Shown here piece after piece: positions 27,440-37,600 of a stretch of 56,835 nucleotides of DNA (the first letter of the stretch is position 1; each line of letters begins with the position of its first letter). The DNA is taken from contig JAKIUY010000015.1 in NCBI GenBank assembly GCA_021647315.1, forward strand, positions 1-56,835, read 5' to 3'. Source of the DNA: Victivallaceae bacterium (GTDB taxonomy: Bacteria; Verrucomicrobiota; Lentisphaeria; Victivallales; Victivallaceae). A program made the position numbers and the translations under genes. Below the pieces are notes generated by a model. It ran no database searches and was not told where the DNA came from. It worked only from the letters and a program-made list of their open reading frames with translations.

Positions 27440-28336
27440 TTATTTTATATCCTTATTTAATGCGATAATTCGCTGCTGGGCAAAATAGCGCCGTTTGTCA
27501 CTTTTTATTTCATACTGAAACAGAGTATAATAGCTGATAGCCAGTGGTTTGTCATTGAGCTTGACATCCGCAGTGCGGGCAATTTTGAACAGGACATCAG
27601 CTTTGTAGGCGTAGCTGCTTGCACCGAGCTCATAATAGTTGATTAACCATTTGACGGAATTTTTATAATCTTGACGCCAGAAATAAAAATCTCCGAGATA
27701 ATTACTCATGACTGCTGCTAACAGCAGTTTTTTAGCGGTAGCAGGAGGCTTTTTACCATCCTTGGACGGGATGATTTTATTGGTTTTGAAATAACGTTCC
27801 AGCTGTTTCGCCAGTTGCAATGCTTCCGGTGTGCTGTAGTCATCACCGGTCATTGCCATTACTTGATAAAGCAGGGCATCCTGACTGGCAACAGTGGTTG
27901 ACCATTGCTGCTGGATTTCATTCCATAGTTTTACCGCTTTGTTTAAATTATCTTTTTCGTCGGTAAGCCGATATATATTGAAATAGCATTCTGCACGCAT
28001 TGCGGTGAAAAATGGGCGATATTTTGAAGCACTGTCAATTTTCTTCAAAGCCTGCTCGTAGAGTTTTATTGCATAGCGGTAATCACTGACGGCGGTCTGT
28101 TGTTTTTTTGCATACTGATAACAGAAGGCGATACCGGTGAGAGCCTCACTGTAACTTTTATCATCTTTGGCTAGTTTTTTTGCCTGAATGAACAGTTTTT
28201 CCGCCTGCGAATATTCACCCAACTTGTACTCCTGCCAGGCGGTTTTCAGCAGTTCAGGTTTGGTTGCAGTTGCCGCCATACACAGCGTGCTTAGACCGGC
28301 GATTAACAATGTTGTCAATATCAATTTTGTTTTCAT
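27440..28336 (-). CDS. exported TPR-repeat protein (298 aa)
   Basis: Signal peptide MKTKLILTTLLIAGLSTLCMAA. It then has helical tetratricopeptide-like repeats (AWQEYKLGEYSQAEKLFIQAKKLA; SEALTGIAFCYQYAKKQQTAVSDYRYAIKLYEQALKKI; NYLGDFYFWRQDYKNSVKWLINYYELG). I chose the ATG at 28336 because it starts the signal peptide; a frame extension to 28381 would spoil it. It is the first gene of the importer block, 2 bases before the binding protein. Probable periplasmic scaffold for the membrane-anchored binding protein, by context only. Confidence 0.8.
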   Translation of the reverse strand: MKTKLILTTLLIAGLSTLCMAATATKPELLKTAWQEYKLGEYSQAEKLFIQAKKLAKDDKSYSEALTGIAFCYQYAKKQQTAVSDYRYAIKLYEQALKKIDSASKYRPFFTAMRAECYFNIYRLTDEKDNLNKAVKLWNEIQQQWSTTVASQDALLYQVMAMTGDDYSTPEALQLAKQLERYFKTNKIIPSKDGKKPPATAKKLLLAAVMSNYLGDFYFWRQDYKNSVKWLINYYELGASSYAYKADVLFKIARTADVKLNDKPLAISYYTLFQYEIKSDKRRYFAQQRIIALNKDIK

Positions 28337-28364
28337 AAGTAACGTTGTTACTCCTTTTATTTTT

Positions 28365-28463
28365 TTAACCACGGAATACACGGAAATTCACGGAAGTTTT
28401 TTTGTCCTGCTTCGCAGAAAATTAAAATCATTTTCCGTGTCTCTCCGTGTATTCCGTGGTTCA
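28365..28463. repeat. palindromic ACCACGGAA element, copy 3
   Basis: The shortest copy: TTAACCACGGAATACACGGAAATTCACGGAAG paired with TTCCGTGTCTCTCCGTGTATTCCGTGGTT around a ~35-base loop containing CTGCTTCGCAGAAAATTA. It lies between the GntR/LacI gene and the TPR gene, so it may separate the regulator from the importer transcript. Confidence 0.8.
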
Positions 28464-28475
28464 TGTTTTTAATTT

Positions 28476-29528
28476 TTATTTTTCTCCGCATGATCTACCA
28501 ATTATCAGTTGCGGACTGGCCAAACATGGCGATAATTTTTCACCGGATATTTTAGCAAAAAGCTGCTTCATATTGGCTTTAACTATTGCTTCGGGATCAA
28601 GCTCCAGTCTAGTCAGCGGAACGGGACAGAGCAGTTCATGCCCTTTATTGGTCTGTGCCAGCAGTGCCATCTCCTGCGGTATTTTCAGACCATAATTCAT
28701 CAGCGCAAAAATGACTCCTTTACAGACGGTGTCATTCAGCACCAGCAAGGCGTCAGGTCGAGGTGACTGTTCTGATAAAATTGCTTCTGTCAGCTCAATT
28801 CCCTGTTGCTCAGTCGATTCCTTGCCGTTATAAATGGTAGCTGAATAGTCGATATTTTTACTGTTATATGCCTTTTTTGTATAGCCTGGACTTTTATCAT
28901 CAGCAGACATGTTTATCACACCGATATTCCTGTACCCCATATCCAGCAGGTAACTTGCCCCGCGGTATAAGAGGCTTGTCTCCGGAATATCTTCATCATC
29001 TGTGCTTCCGTCAAATTCAATGGAAACGCAACTGCTCTTACTTAAATAATCATTCATGGCAGTTGAACCGTCAAGGTTGATTATTGCCCGCAATTTCCCG
29101 GCCGCAATATCGCGTCCCAGCTGTGATAGTTGCTGCGCATGATTATCGGCGGTAACCGGAAAATAGAGAGCAGTACGCCAGCCGTTCAACTGCGCTTGCC
29201 GAACAATCTCGCCATATAGCAACCGGTTAAACTGACTGTACTGTTCGGTAACGATATTATGACCGAAAATTACCCCGATAGTTCTTGAATTGATCTGTTC
29301 GCAGACAAATGTGCCGCGTTTTGACCGGCGTTCGATCAAACCGCGTTCAGCAAGGATAGACAGAGCCTGCTGGACTGCATTACGTCCAACGCCGAAATCT
29401 TTTGCCAGTTCCAGAGTAGGCGCGATGCGATCACCACTTTTCAGGGTGCCTGAATATATCTGCTCCTCAAATTTGGCGACGATCTGCCGATAAATCGGTG
29501 GTGCCTTCAATAGCTGAATCTGATCCAT
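28476..29528 (-). CDS. GntR/LacI hybrid transcriptional regulator (350 aa)
   Basis: Residues ~8-75 are a GntR winged HTH (IYRQIVAKFEEQIYSGTLKSG…LELAKDFGVGRNAVQQAL…RGTFV). Residues ~85-345 are a LacI-type sugar-sensing domain (TIGVIFGHNI, MGYRNIGVINMSADDKSPGY, RPDALLVLNDTVCKGVIFAL, PLTRLELDPEAIVKANMKQL). It is placed immediately upstream of the TPR/ABC importer genes and probably controls them. RBS AAGG. The gene abuts a decayed GH2 gene upstream. Confidence 0.92.
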   Translation of the reverse strand: MDQIQLLKAPPIYRQIVAKFEEQIYSGTLKSGDRIAPTLELAKDFGVGRNAVQQALSILAERGLIERRSKRGTFVCEQINSRTIGVIFGHNIVTEQYSQFNRLLYGEIVRQAQLNGWRTALYFPVTADNHAQQLSQLGRDIAAGKLRAIINLDGSTAMNDYLSKSSCVSIEFDGSTDDEDIPETSLLYRGASYLLDMGYRNIGVINMSADDKSPGYTKKAYNSKNIDYSATIYNGKESTEQQGIELTEAILSEQSPRPDALLVLNDTVCKGVIFALMNYGLKIPQEMALLAQTNKGHELLCPVPLTRLELDPEAIVKANMKQLFAKISGEKLSPCLASPQLIIGRSCGEK

Positions 29529-29555
29529 ATTATTCCTTATTATCTTTCAATGGGG

Positions 29556-30367
29556 CTAATAGGGTATTATTATATCGTAAATAACTATATTATCAAATGG
29601 TATAAGGCAAATTATTGATTTTAATTTCAGATATTCGTCCTGATATTCCTCAGACCAGTGAGCACATATCGGATCACGCCAGCCGTAAATAGCTCCGGCT
29701 CCGATTTCGGAAATAATGAATGGTTTGTCACTTAGGCCACGCTGTTTTATTTATTAATGGTCGTGATGATTTCACCCAGTGGTTGTTCGTCAGCGTAATT
29801 TTGAGCATACCAGGCCGGATACATATTAAAACAGACAACATCAATAAGTTCTAGAAAGCGGTCTTTCAGTTCTTTATTACTGGCATAGCTTACTAAGCGG
29901 GATGGATCTTTTTTTCGTATGAGTTTTATTAATGCCTTATAACATGTTCTGGATTCTTCAAAATTACTTTCGCCTTCATTTAAGAAGCCATGCATTATAA
30001 CCGAAGGATTATTGTAGCTGGCGGCTAACATTTCTGCTGTTTGTTTCAGCTGAGTGTCAATAAAATTTTGATCTGTAAAATGTTTGACTGTTTGTCCCCA
30101 GCCCATACTTTCTTCAAAGACTAAAAAAACAATTTCATTACAAAGAGTCAGGAAACGCGGATCCTGTGGGTAGTGAGAGCCGCGAATGAAATTACAGCCC
30201 ACATCACGTAACATTTGTAAACCGGCGATTAATTGCTGGTATGGTAGTGATGGCCCATATTGCGGGTGTGCTTCATGGCGGCAAAATTCCAAAAGTTTAA
30301 TCGCTTTGCCGGGTTTGAGCTTAATTTCTAGTTTAGCCCAGTAAGACAGATGCTCCTGCGCTGTCAT
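29556..30367 (-). pseudogene. decayed GH2 (beta-galactosidase/beta-glucuronidase-like) gene
   Basis: The open frame 30367-29747 encodes the GH2 barrel from CRHEAHPQYGPSLPYQQL and GCNFIRGSHYPQDPRFL to HGFLNEGES (acid/base Glu in NEG), then stops at a TAA. After a frameshift at about 29745-29750 the family continues in another frame with KPFIISEIGAGAIYGW, which holds the nucleophile region, until a TAG at 29556. The N-terminal sugar-binding and Ig-like domains are missing or scrambled; fragments may extend to 30519 in another frame. The usual C-terminal end of the barrel is also lost. It is clearly not functional and sits between an intact fucosidase side and the importer regulator. Confidence 0.85.
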
Positions 30368-30410
30368 TTTTAACGTTTCTGTACGTACATTCAGCTAGAA
30401 ACTCAAGCTT

Positions 30411-30519
30411 AACGGTTACATCGCTTTTGCTGGACACTTTAGATTTAAGTATATTTCCCGCATCAACTAAAAAATCAAATCATTGGTTATCAATACTTTC
30501 CCGACGAGCGTCCCTGTTC
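30411..30519. repeat. ~110-bp direct repeat, copy 1
   Basis: Matches 42242-42351 in the same orientation with one substitution and one inserted base by eye. It contains a GCGTCCC-core palindrome near its right end. On the minus strand it reads across the join between SGNH and GH2 remnants (…LKSKVSSKSDVTV). Both copies lie in gene-decay zones. Confidence 0.85.
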
Positions 30520-30537
30520 GCTCCAGGTTCTGCAAGC

Positions 30538-30877
30538 TCACTGCAGGCAGATATGTTGCGATTCAATCTTTTCCAGATATGCACTTATGGTGTCGACAAT
30601 GAGTTCATATCCTTTTGTGTGTCAATAGACTCCATCGTATACCAATTCCGGTTGATTCTTTAACACGCTGTAACAGGCAATTATGGGGATATTCAGTTTA
30701 TGCATCTCAATTGCTGCTAACCCATTTCGTTTTTTAAGTTTTGCATTCAACAATGCGACATGTCCGTTGACGATAGAGTCGCCAATCAGCAGAATGTGCG
30801 GCAACTCGGATGAGGTATTGTCATCAAGTCAACGCATTGTTGTCCATTCGTTTTCTTCGCGTATATTTGTTTTCATG
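30538..30877 (-). pseudogene. decayed SGNH hydrolase gene
   Basis: Starts at an ATG (30877) and reads MKTNIREENEWTTMR, then an in-frame TGA where Trp would fit, then LDDNTSSELPHILLIGDSI: a typical SGNH start with its Ser in GDSI. About 130 residues of the middle are missing. The frame then gives PELVYDGVY, another TGA at 30622-30624, and HTKGYELIVDTISAYL, the C-terminal block, ending at a third TGA (30538). The catalytic His region is damaged. It follows the fucosidase gene by 12 bases, so it was once the distal gene of locus B, as an SGNH gene is in locus A. Confidence 0.8.
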
Positions 30878-30889
30878 TTGGAGCCTTTA

Positions 30890-32197
30890 TTAAAGGTTGC
30901 CATTTTCTGAATACGCTTGCGTATTAAACAAATCTATTTTACGTAATTTGACAGGGTCGTCATGTTTCAAAACCTCAACGATTACACCTCTGCATCTTAC
31001 TAACGGAAACTGGCAGATAATTTTATGACCGACACTATATCCGTGATAGACCGTTACAGGTTCTCCATGAAGATATGGTATTATGGAAATTTTAAACTGT
31101 TGTATATTTTCACCATCGCTTAAATCTTCTTGAATCACAACATGGTTAATTAATAGATTTTTTTCATGGCATTTAGTGTCATTTTTCAAATATTCAGAAA
31201 ACTTACATGTCCAACTGTTTTCTGAATTTTTAAAATTACTTATATTTCCCAATGACGAAGAAAAACGTTGTTTTATTTCATCTCCCATAGCCTGTAATGA
31301 TTGAACATCTTTTTCAGGCAATAACCCACGGTTATCCGGACCGATATTAAGCAGCATATTGCTTCCACGCCCTACAGAATAATAATAGATTCCAAGAAGT
31401 TCTTCGGGAGTTTTGACGGTATCATTATCTTCTTCACGCCAAAACCAGTTTTGGCGCATTTTGAAATCACACTCAGCGGGTAGCCAACTTTTATTATCTT
31501 TTACGAGTTTTTTATCTGTAGTGCGAACAGAAGTTAATACTTCATCTACTGTATTAAATTGCGGTGAGTGAGCTAAACCGCACTCATTGCCAACCCAGCG
31601 ATAATCCGGATCGCCCAGACTGAAAATTAATATTTCAGGTTGCATAGAACGTATTTCTTTAATAATGCGTCCCCAGTCATATTCATGATTTTCAGAACCA
31701 CAACCATCAAACCACAGCATGTCAATAGTACCATAATCGCCACCGAGGAGTTCACTGATTTGTTTGATAAAGTAGTCATCATAAACTTCCGGTGAGGAAT
31801 AATACGGCGATGTTGCGTCAGCAGGAGAATAATATAAACCGACGTTTAAATTGTATTTATGGCAGGCGTCAACGTATTCACGCACAACATCACCCTTACC
31901 GTTTTCCCATGGCGATGACGCAACACTAAAATCAGTAAATTTTGAAGGCCAGTTGGCAAATCCATCATGATGTTTTGCTGTAAGCACCATGTATTTTGCT
32001 CCGGCAGCAGCAACACTTGCGGCCCATTGCTCACAGTCCAATTCTGCAGGCATAAAACTTTCTGCCTGCATATCGTTTTCTTTACCATCCCAATCGCAAT
32101 GGTCCTCATAAAAAGTACGTATCCCGAAATGGAGAAATACGCCGAATTCCCAATCTTGAAACTCCTGCTGTCGAACTGTAGGTTTTGCTTTACTCAT
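30890..32197 (-). CDS. alpha-L-fucosidase-type hydrolase, GH29 (435 aa)
   Basis: Retaining fucosidase-family enzyme. FGVFLHFGIRTFY (~18-30), AKHHDGFANW (~74-83), NVGLYYSPAD (~118-127) and IDMLWFDGCG (~158-167) match GH29; Asp164 in LWFDG is the expected nucleophile. NMLLNIGPDNRG (~280-291) is the usual end of the barrel, followed by a beta-sandwich tail. There is no signal peptide, so it is predicted cytoplasmic. It is co-directional with the alpha/beta hydrolase and sulfatase of locus B, and so fits intracellular removal of fucose or a related 6-deoxy sugar from imported sulfated oligosaccharides. GH29 also contains alpha-L-galactosidases, so the sugar is not certain. Confidence 0.9.
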   Translation of the reverse strand: MSKAKPTVRQQEFQDWEFGVFLHFGIRTFYEDHCDWDGKENDMQAESFMPAELDCEQWAASVAAAGAKYMVLTAKHHDGFANWPSKFTDFSVASSPWENGKGDVVREYVDACHKYNLNVGLYYSPADATSPYYSSPEVYDDYFIKQISELLGGDYGTIDMLWFDGCGSENHEYDWGRIIKEIRSMQPEILIFSLGDPDYRWVGNECGLAHSPQFNTVDEVLTSVRTTDKKLVKDNKSWLPAECDFKMRQNWFWREEDNDTVKTPEELLGIYYYSVGRGSNMLLNIGPDNRGLLPEKDVQSLQAMGDEIKQRFSSSLGNISNFKNSENSWTCKFSEYLKNDTKCHEKNLLINHVVIQEDLSDGENIQQFKISIIPYLHGEPVTVYHGYSVGHKIICQFPLVRCRGVIVEVLKHDDPVKLRKIDLFNTQAYSENGNL

Positions 32198-32270
32198 TTC
32201 AAAATCCTTGTAGTTTTTTAGTGTTTTTAGTGGTTAAAAATCTTTTTGGTTGCGGCTTTGCTGCTCTGTG

Positions 32271-33029
32271 TTATTCATGGTGATATCCGTATTTATGGAT
32301 AAAATTTATCACCGGTTCGGGATTTTCTAAACCGTGCGGATGATGTTTCCCGGGGTGTCTGATCACTTTTATATTTCCTCCAAGTGCCTTGTAGCGTGCT
32401 TCGAGAATATCAGTATTTTCCGAAATCGGCACAATTTCATCTTCAGTTGCACTGGCATGAATCAGAGGAATGCCTGCCTTTGCAAGCGGTTCCAAATTGT
32501 CAATTGGATTACCGGAATACTCCAAAGCTTCATCTTCAAAGGCAAAGCCATAGTCTTCAATTAGTTTTGTCCAGTTCTCCAGGCTGTCGGGGGCATCGCC
32601 CTTTCCACCCGGCCAGCTTTTAAAATCACATACAGCATTATCGGCATAGATACAGGAAACCTTATCTGTATTCTTTACAGCCCAGTTGTATACATAAAGT
32701 CCACCGCGGCTGAGTCCCAGCAAAACAGGATGGCTGGCAAAGGAATATTTTTCTGTAAGTATCGTATAAAATTCATCAAAATGCGTCATAGCTGAAGGGC
32801 AACCGAATGTATTGCCTACATTTAAAAATGCCAGATAAAATCCACGTTCCAACATTGCGAGTTCAAAGTTCGGGAATGCCGAGAAGAATTCGGCCTTCCA
32901 TATCCATTGCCGTCTAACCTTCGGTATTTTTGGTTCTACAATTATTGCATCAAGACCACCAACGTCAAATCGGTACAAACTATAGCCGTGATAATCCTCG
33001 ACGATTCCCGGGAATTCTTTTTCACTCAT
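32271..33029 (-). CDS. alpha/beta hydrolase, putative carbohydrate esterase (252 aa)
   Basis: The GLSRGG nucleophile elbow (Ser107 counting from the chosen start), then SATEDEIVP with acidic residues, and GKHHPHGLENP with the catalytic His near the end: an alpha/beta-hydrolase fold close to acyl-peptidase/acetyl-xylan-esterase-like enzymes. The chosen ATG at 33029 has AAAGGAA upstream and starts at MSEKEFPG; a frame extension to 33083 adds unlikely residues. There is no signal peptide. It lies between sulfatase and fucosidase and probably removes acyl groups from the same oligosaccharide. Confidence 0.82.
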   Translation of the reverse strand: MSEKEFPGIVEDYHGYSLYRFDVGGLDAIIVEPKIPKVRRQWIWKAEFFSAFPNFELAMLERGFYLAFLNVGNTFGCPSAMTHFDEFYTILTEKYSFASHPVLLGLSRGGLYVYNWAVKNTDKVSCIYADNAVCDFKSWPGGKGDAPDSLENWTKLIEDYGFAFEDEALEYSGNPIDNLEPLAKAGIPLIHASATEDEIVPISENTDILEARYKALGGNIKVIRHPGKHHPHGLENPEPVINFIHKYGYHHE

Positions 33030-33150
33030 CACGTAATTTCCTTTATCTTTCGGTCGCGACTTGTTGCAAACTGCGCAAAGCACAAACCGCGCCCCTCCAC
33101 GGCTTTGCCGTATTTTTTTTGTCGAAATATCTTTCTGTATTATCTTGTCC

Positions 33151-34596
33151 TTACCAATCAGCTAGTCTTGTATCTGGTTGAGTGAGATTTCTCATAATTC
33201 GATTCATTAATTTGTTTTGCATTTCCTGTTTAATTCCAGCGTAATTCGGATCATCCCAGCGGTTGATATGATTTCCCGGATCATTGGAAAAATCAAACAG
33301 TTGTCCGTAAGGTCGATCATTGAAGTAAACAATTCGGTAACGTCCGTCGAAAATCGAAAAAACATGCTCGTTTTTTGAGTCATCATTATTCAAATTAAAA
33401 TGCTGTATTTCGGTATAAACATCATCGTGAATAATCGTGTTATCACCTACCATTAGCGGATGCCATGATTTTCCCTGTACTTCGGCTGGTACAGGCACTG
33501 AGACTAAATCCAACAATGTCGGCATCAAGTCGACACTTTCAGCTAAACCTTCGAAAGTTTCTCCCTGGGGAATTCCCGGGCCAGCCATTATACCTGGTAC
33601 TTTCAACGCGCCATCATAAAAATAAATTCTTTTACCACTAAACCAATGTTCTCCCATCATATCACCATGATCAGAGGTAAATAGAATTATAGTATCGTCG
33701 GTAAGCCTCATCTCATCCAGACCATCAAGCAACTTGCCAAACTGATCATCAATATGTGATATCATCCCCATGTACATGGCTCTAGTGTTGCGCCAAACCT
33801 GCTCCATGGGAATATCAGGATTTTTGTGAAAATTTACCGTAGCTAGACGTTTTAACTCATCCGGATACGCTTCAAGCTCCGCTTCTATTTGAGCCGGCGG
33901 TGTTATGTCGGCAGGATCGTACATACTTCCCCATGGTTCCGGCGCGCGGTACGGGCTGTGTGGGTCCCAAGTTCCTGCCCAAAGCAAAAATGGTTGCTTT
34001 GGAGATTTCTCGTTATGTTTCTCTATGAATTCCAAAGAACGTCCTACCACCCAACTGTTCATACTAAGTTCTTCCGGTACTTCTGTGTGACTACCCAAAA
34101 GATCGCCAACCTGGTTGCGGTTGGCAAAAGCAATATCATCATAATACTCTGCATGCTCTTCTCTGATCCAAGCGAGATAGTCATTATCTGGATCGGTGTC
34201 ACCACAGTAGACCTGTGCATGCGTGCATTGATTAAACCCATAAAAGTTTGTCTTCGAGTATTTTGGACGGGGTTGAGTACAGACCACATGAGTTCGTCCT
34301 ACCGCCATTGTATGATACCCTGCATCACGGAGTACATGGGCAATGGTTTTATCTGTTTCCGGCAGGTTATAACCGTTGCATGTTACTGTATGTCGACATG
34401 GATAGGTGCCAGTTAAAATTGAAGCTCTTGATGGCATACATATAGTATTCTGGACATAAAGATTCTCATATCGAACGCCTCTCGCCGCTAAGCGATCCAG
34501 ATTGGGTGTTTTGATTAACGGATGCTCGGCACAACTCAAATAATCAGCTCTTTGATGATCTGTGCAGAATATAATAATGTTGGGTTTAATACTCAT
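33151..34596 (-). CDS. type I sulfatase (481 aa)
   Basis: Starts MSIKPNIIIFCTDHQRADYL. C53-M-P-S-R57 is the formylglycine motif. VGRTH and FTSDHGDMMGEH supply further active-site parts, and a C-terminal FDFSNDPGNHINRW fits the family. RBS AAGGA. There is no signal peptide, so it is predicted cytoplasmic. It follows the 1539-aa GH2 protein by 55 bases and precedes the esterase-like gene. It belongs to the same broad family as, but is not a close paralogue of, the locus A sulfatases. Confidence 0.93.
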   Translation of the reverse strand: MSIKPNIIIFCTDHQRADYLSCAEHPLIKTPNLDRLAARGVRYENLYVQNTICMPSRASILTGTYPCRHTVTCNGYNLPETDKTIAHVLRDAGYHTMAVGRTHVVCTQPRPKYSKTNFYGFNQCTHAQVYCGDTDPDNDYLAWIREEHAEYYDDIAFANRNQVGDLLGSHTEVPEELSMNSWVVGRSLEFIEKHNEKSPKQPFLLWAGTWDPHSPYRAPEPWGSMYDPADITPPAQIEAELEAYPDELKRLATVNFHKNPDIPMEQVWRNTRAMYMGMISHIDDQFGKLLDGLDEMRLTDDTIILFTSDHGDMMGEHWFSGKRIYFYDGALKVPGIMAGPGIPQGETFEGLAESVDLMPTLLDLVSVPVPAEVQGKSWHPLMVGDNTIIHDDVYTEIQHFNLNNDDSKNEHVFSIFDGRYRIVYFNDRPYGQLFDFSNDPGNHINRWDDPNYAGIKQEMQNKLMNRIMRNLTQPDTRLADW

Positions 34597-34651
34597 TTTT
34601 TCCTTGTGACTTAAAATTGATAGATTAGTGTAAAATGCTATTTATTATCAG

Positions 34652-37600
34652 TTATTGTGGTTTTTTTACTGAAAATGAAACTTTACCGATGAGGCCGTTA
34701 AAGTTATAATCCTTGCCGGATGACACCCCGAACTGAAGTTTGCGTGAACAGTAAGCTGGCAATCCTCCAGCGACAACATTTTCCAGCTTACCGTTAATAT
34801 AAAGCATTGAACGTTTATTATCGAACACTAGTTTTATCTGGTAAACTGAGTTGAGTTGCAAAGATCTTTTTGAGGTAAGGTATATTGGTTTGCCTGGCTT
34901 GGTAAATATTGTAACATGAACTTTCATATCTACTTTACGTAATTGCAGTCTGAAGCCATTTTTTCGGTAAGACATCCATTGCAAAATTCCACCGTAGTAA
35001 CCGTCAGGCTTTGCTTCGGGATAAATTGAAATATTCAATTGAAATGGTTCTCCAGGGTGTAACTGTTTTAATTTTTCACATGATAATTGTTGACCGTGCT
35101 GGAAGCGCAAACCGGAAATGCCTGGCACTTGAGCCGGAACCGGAGCCTTTTTCCACGCTTTCAAAGCCGGAGCTGAAGCAATTAGATTTTTTACGGTTTT
35201 ACTATGAAAGCTATTCAAATTCCAAGCGGCAATAACTTTTTCATCTGAACCAGCACCACCGGCAATGTCGTCAGTAATACCAGCAGTAATACCGAGAAGG
35301 ATAAATTGAGTCTGGGTCAGATTGCCGATTACACTGATTGATTTAATAGATTTTTCAGGATATGGATTATCCCAGCCAAGTGACCATAATCCTAATCCTG
35401 AATGTTTAAGATTGTGTCCACTCCAGGCCAACTCTGCATGCGGCAGAGGTTCTGGACGCCACCAATCGCCTACATCCAGACCATTAACTATCGGAATGGT
35501 TTCAGTTGTGCTGTCTGCATAATGAATCAGATACTTAGCAACTACGAGCCGATTGTTGCCGGGCGTCCAGCAGGCAGAATGTAGAAACCATAATTTTTCA
35601 GCCTTGTGGTTTACCGGAATATCTTTTACCTGTTCCAGCAATGTCGCTCCATGTTCTCCACCTCTGAATGAAAGTACGCTGTTGTTGTTATTGATTTTAG
35701 GATCAATCAGTTTATATGGATGTTTGCCAAGCTTTACTGTTTCCGGGAAAGATTCGATGCCAACCGGCATACCATCTTCTTTGCCGCCAGCTCGACCAGT
35801 ATGATTGATGATAAAAAAGCGCATATCATTAGCCCCCTGATCAGTCCAGCCCCCTTTGCCATCGCCCTCGATCTGATCATAATAGCCCATATTGGCAAAT
35901 TTTTTCAAATCGACAAAGAAGTAGTTGTACCGCTTTTCAGCGATAGTTTTGATTAAGCCACCGCAGTTAGTCGTGATTGCTGATACAATGCGTGACACTT
36001 TAGTACTCTCTCGCTTGAAAGCCCTGTCCCATGCAAGCGTATCAAACAAAATAGTTCCAGCACTAACCGGAATTTTCACCATAAACCCTGGCGCCATAAG
36101 CTGTTCAGTTGCATCAAATGGTGCCTCGGCTAAAACGTAATTGCCCAGTTTGGCTGTTGGCTTTCCGTCTTGGAAATAATCTTTACGCGAATTAAGGTTA
36201 ATTTTTGTCCAAAAGAAATCAAAAGAAGCCAGACTGTTGATAATCGGCGCATGATTGCGTCTTGCGGCTGATTGAACTGTTGCGTCAGGTTTAGCCAGCT
36301 GGAGTTTAAACGGTATTAGAGTGGCAATTTTGCTAATCGTTTCAGGAGTAAAATTATGCAACCATACTGTTTTACCTGAAGAGAGCTGGTTACGCAGTAT
36401 TTCAAGTTTAGTGTCGTTAAGTTTAGCACTGCCGTCCACTAATATTAAAGATGCCGTTGACGCTTGCTGCGTGGTTACTACATTACATGTTTCAAGTACC
36501 GCTTTAAGTTCGCTATTGTTGCCTGCATATACGGTTACCGGGGCTAAAGGTTTTAAGCTGTTTGATAAAGCATATTGGATTAAATCTACCAGCATATATT
36601 TCGCCAGAGGTTCACTTGCTAATTTTTCACAAAGTAGAAGCTGTGACATAATATATTCACCTTTGCCACGTCTGAATGCCAGCAGTGGAGACCATTCCAT
36701 GCCGTAGCGACCGCCACAGTCCAGGAAAATTGTAAAGTTGCCATTTGACGGTTTGCGAAAATTGTGTCGTGAAACAATGTTGTCGGGCTTCCAGTAACGT
36801 AGTTGCCGTTCATCAATATTGGTAAACAGACCGGTACCGAAACTTCTCCTCCAGGCTTTTGAAGCAACGTGTTCCGGGTCTGTTTCCGGTAATTCTGCAA
36901 TAATAGACCGATTATTATCCTGATTGAGCACTAATACTCTGCCACCATTAACTGCGAACTTGTCAATAATCTTTCTGTCGTTTTCTGATAATTCACCAGT
37001 ATTGCTAATTATTAATAATTTTTTATTGGCAAGTAACTTAGTATTTAAGTTTTTGAGCCCCTGTAACTTCATACCAGATATACCCAGAGCAGTAACCGTC
37101 TTGCCACTGCGGTCAAACAGGGCAATCGCTTTAGTACTGATATTTGTCAGTCCTGACGGAGGAATAATAAATATGGTCTCTTCAAAACGGGATAATTCTC
37201 TGAAGCCTCCCGCCCGCCAGTATTGCAGTCTCATTGATAGTTTTGCCGGAGTTATTTTGCTAACCCGTGGCATTTTTATTCTGAGATCAAGCTTTTTGTT
37301 TGCTCCTGCCTTAACTGGACATTTAATTGTTTCAGTCCAAAGCATAATACCATTTACGGTCAGACTGCACTGTAGTTGCATCCCATAATAGTATTCCCGT
37401 GAATCGTTGAATATCACCATTTTTCTGGTTCCGGTTTTCCCAGAAAAGAAGTTAGGATGAAAATCAAGTGGACGAGCTTCAACTGCATTAAACACATAAT
37501 TGCGATTTCCTGACCATGGATTGAGACATGCTACTCCAACGGCACGATAGTAATCGCTTGCCATTCTCAATGCTTCAATATATTTGTTTCCGGGTAACGT

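Noticed and set aside
29556..30367. Intact 206-aa GH2 enzyme
   Set aside because: It lacks the N-terminal domains and the nucleophile, which is found downstream in another frame.
30538..30877. TGA read as Trp (alternative genetic code) in the SGNH frame
   Set aside because: Several intact genes in the window end properly at TGA (for example at 8055 and 45867), and the SGNH frame also has a large internal deletion, so decay explains it better.
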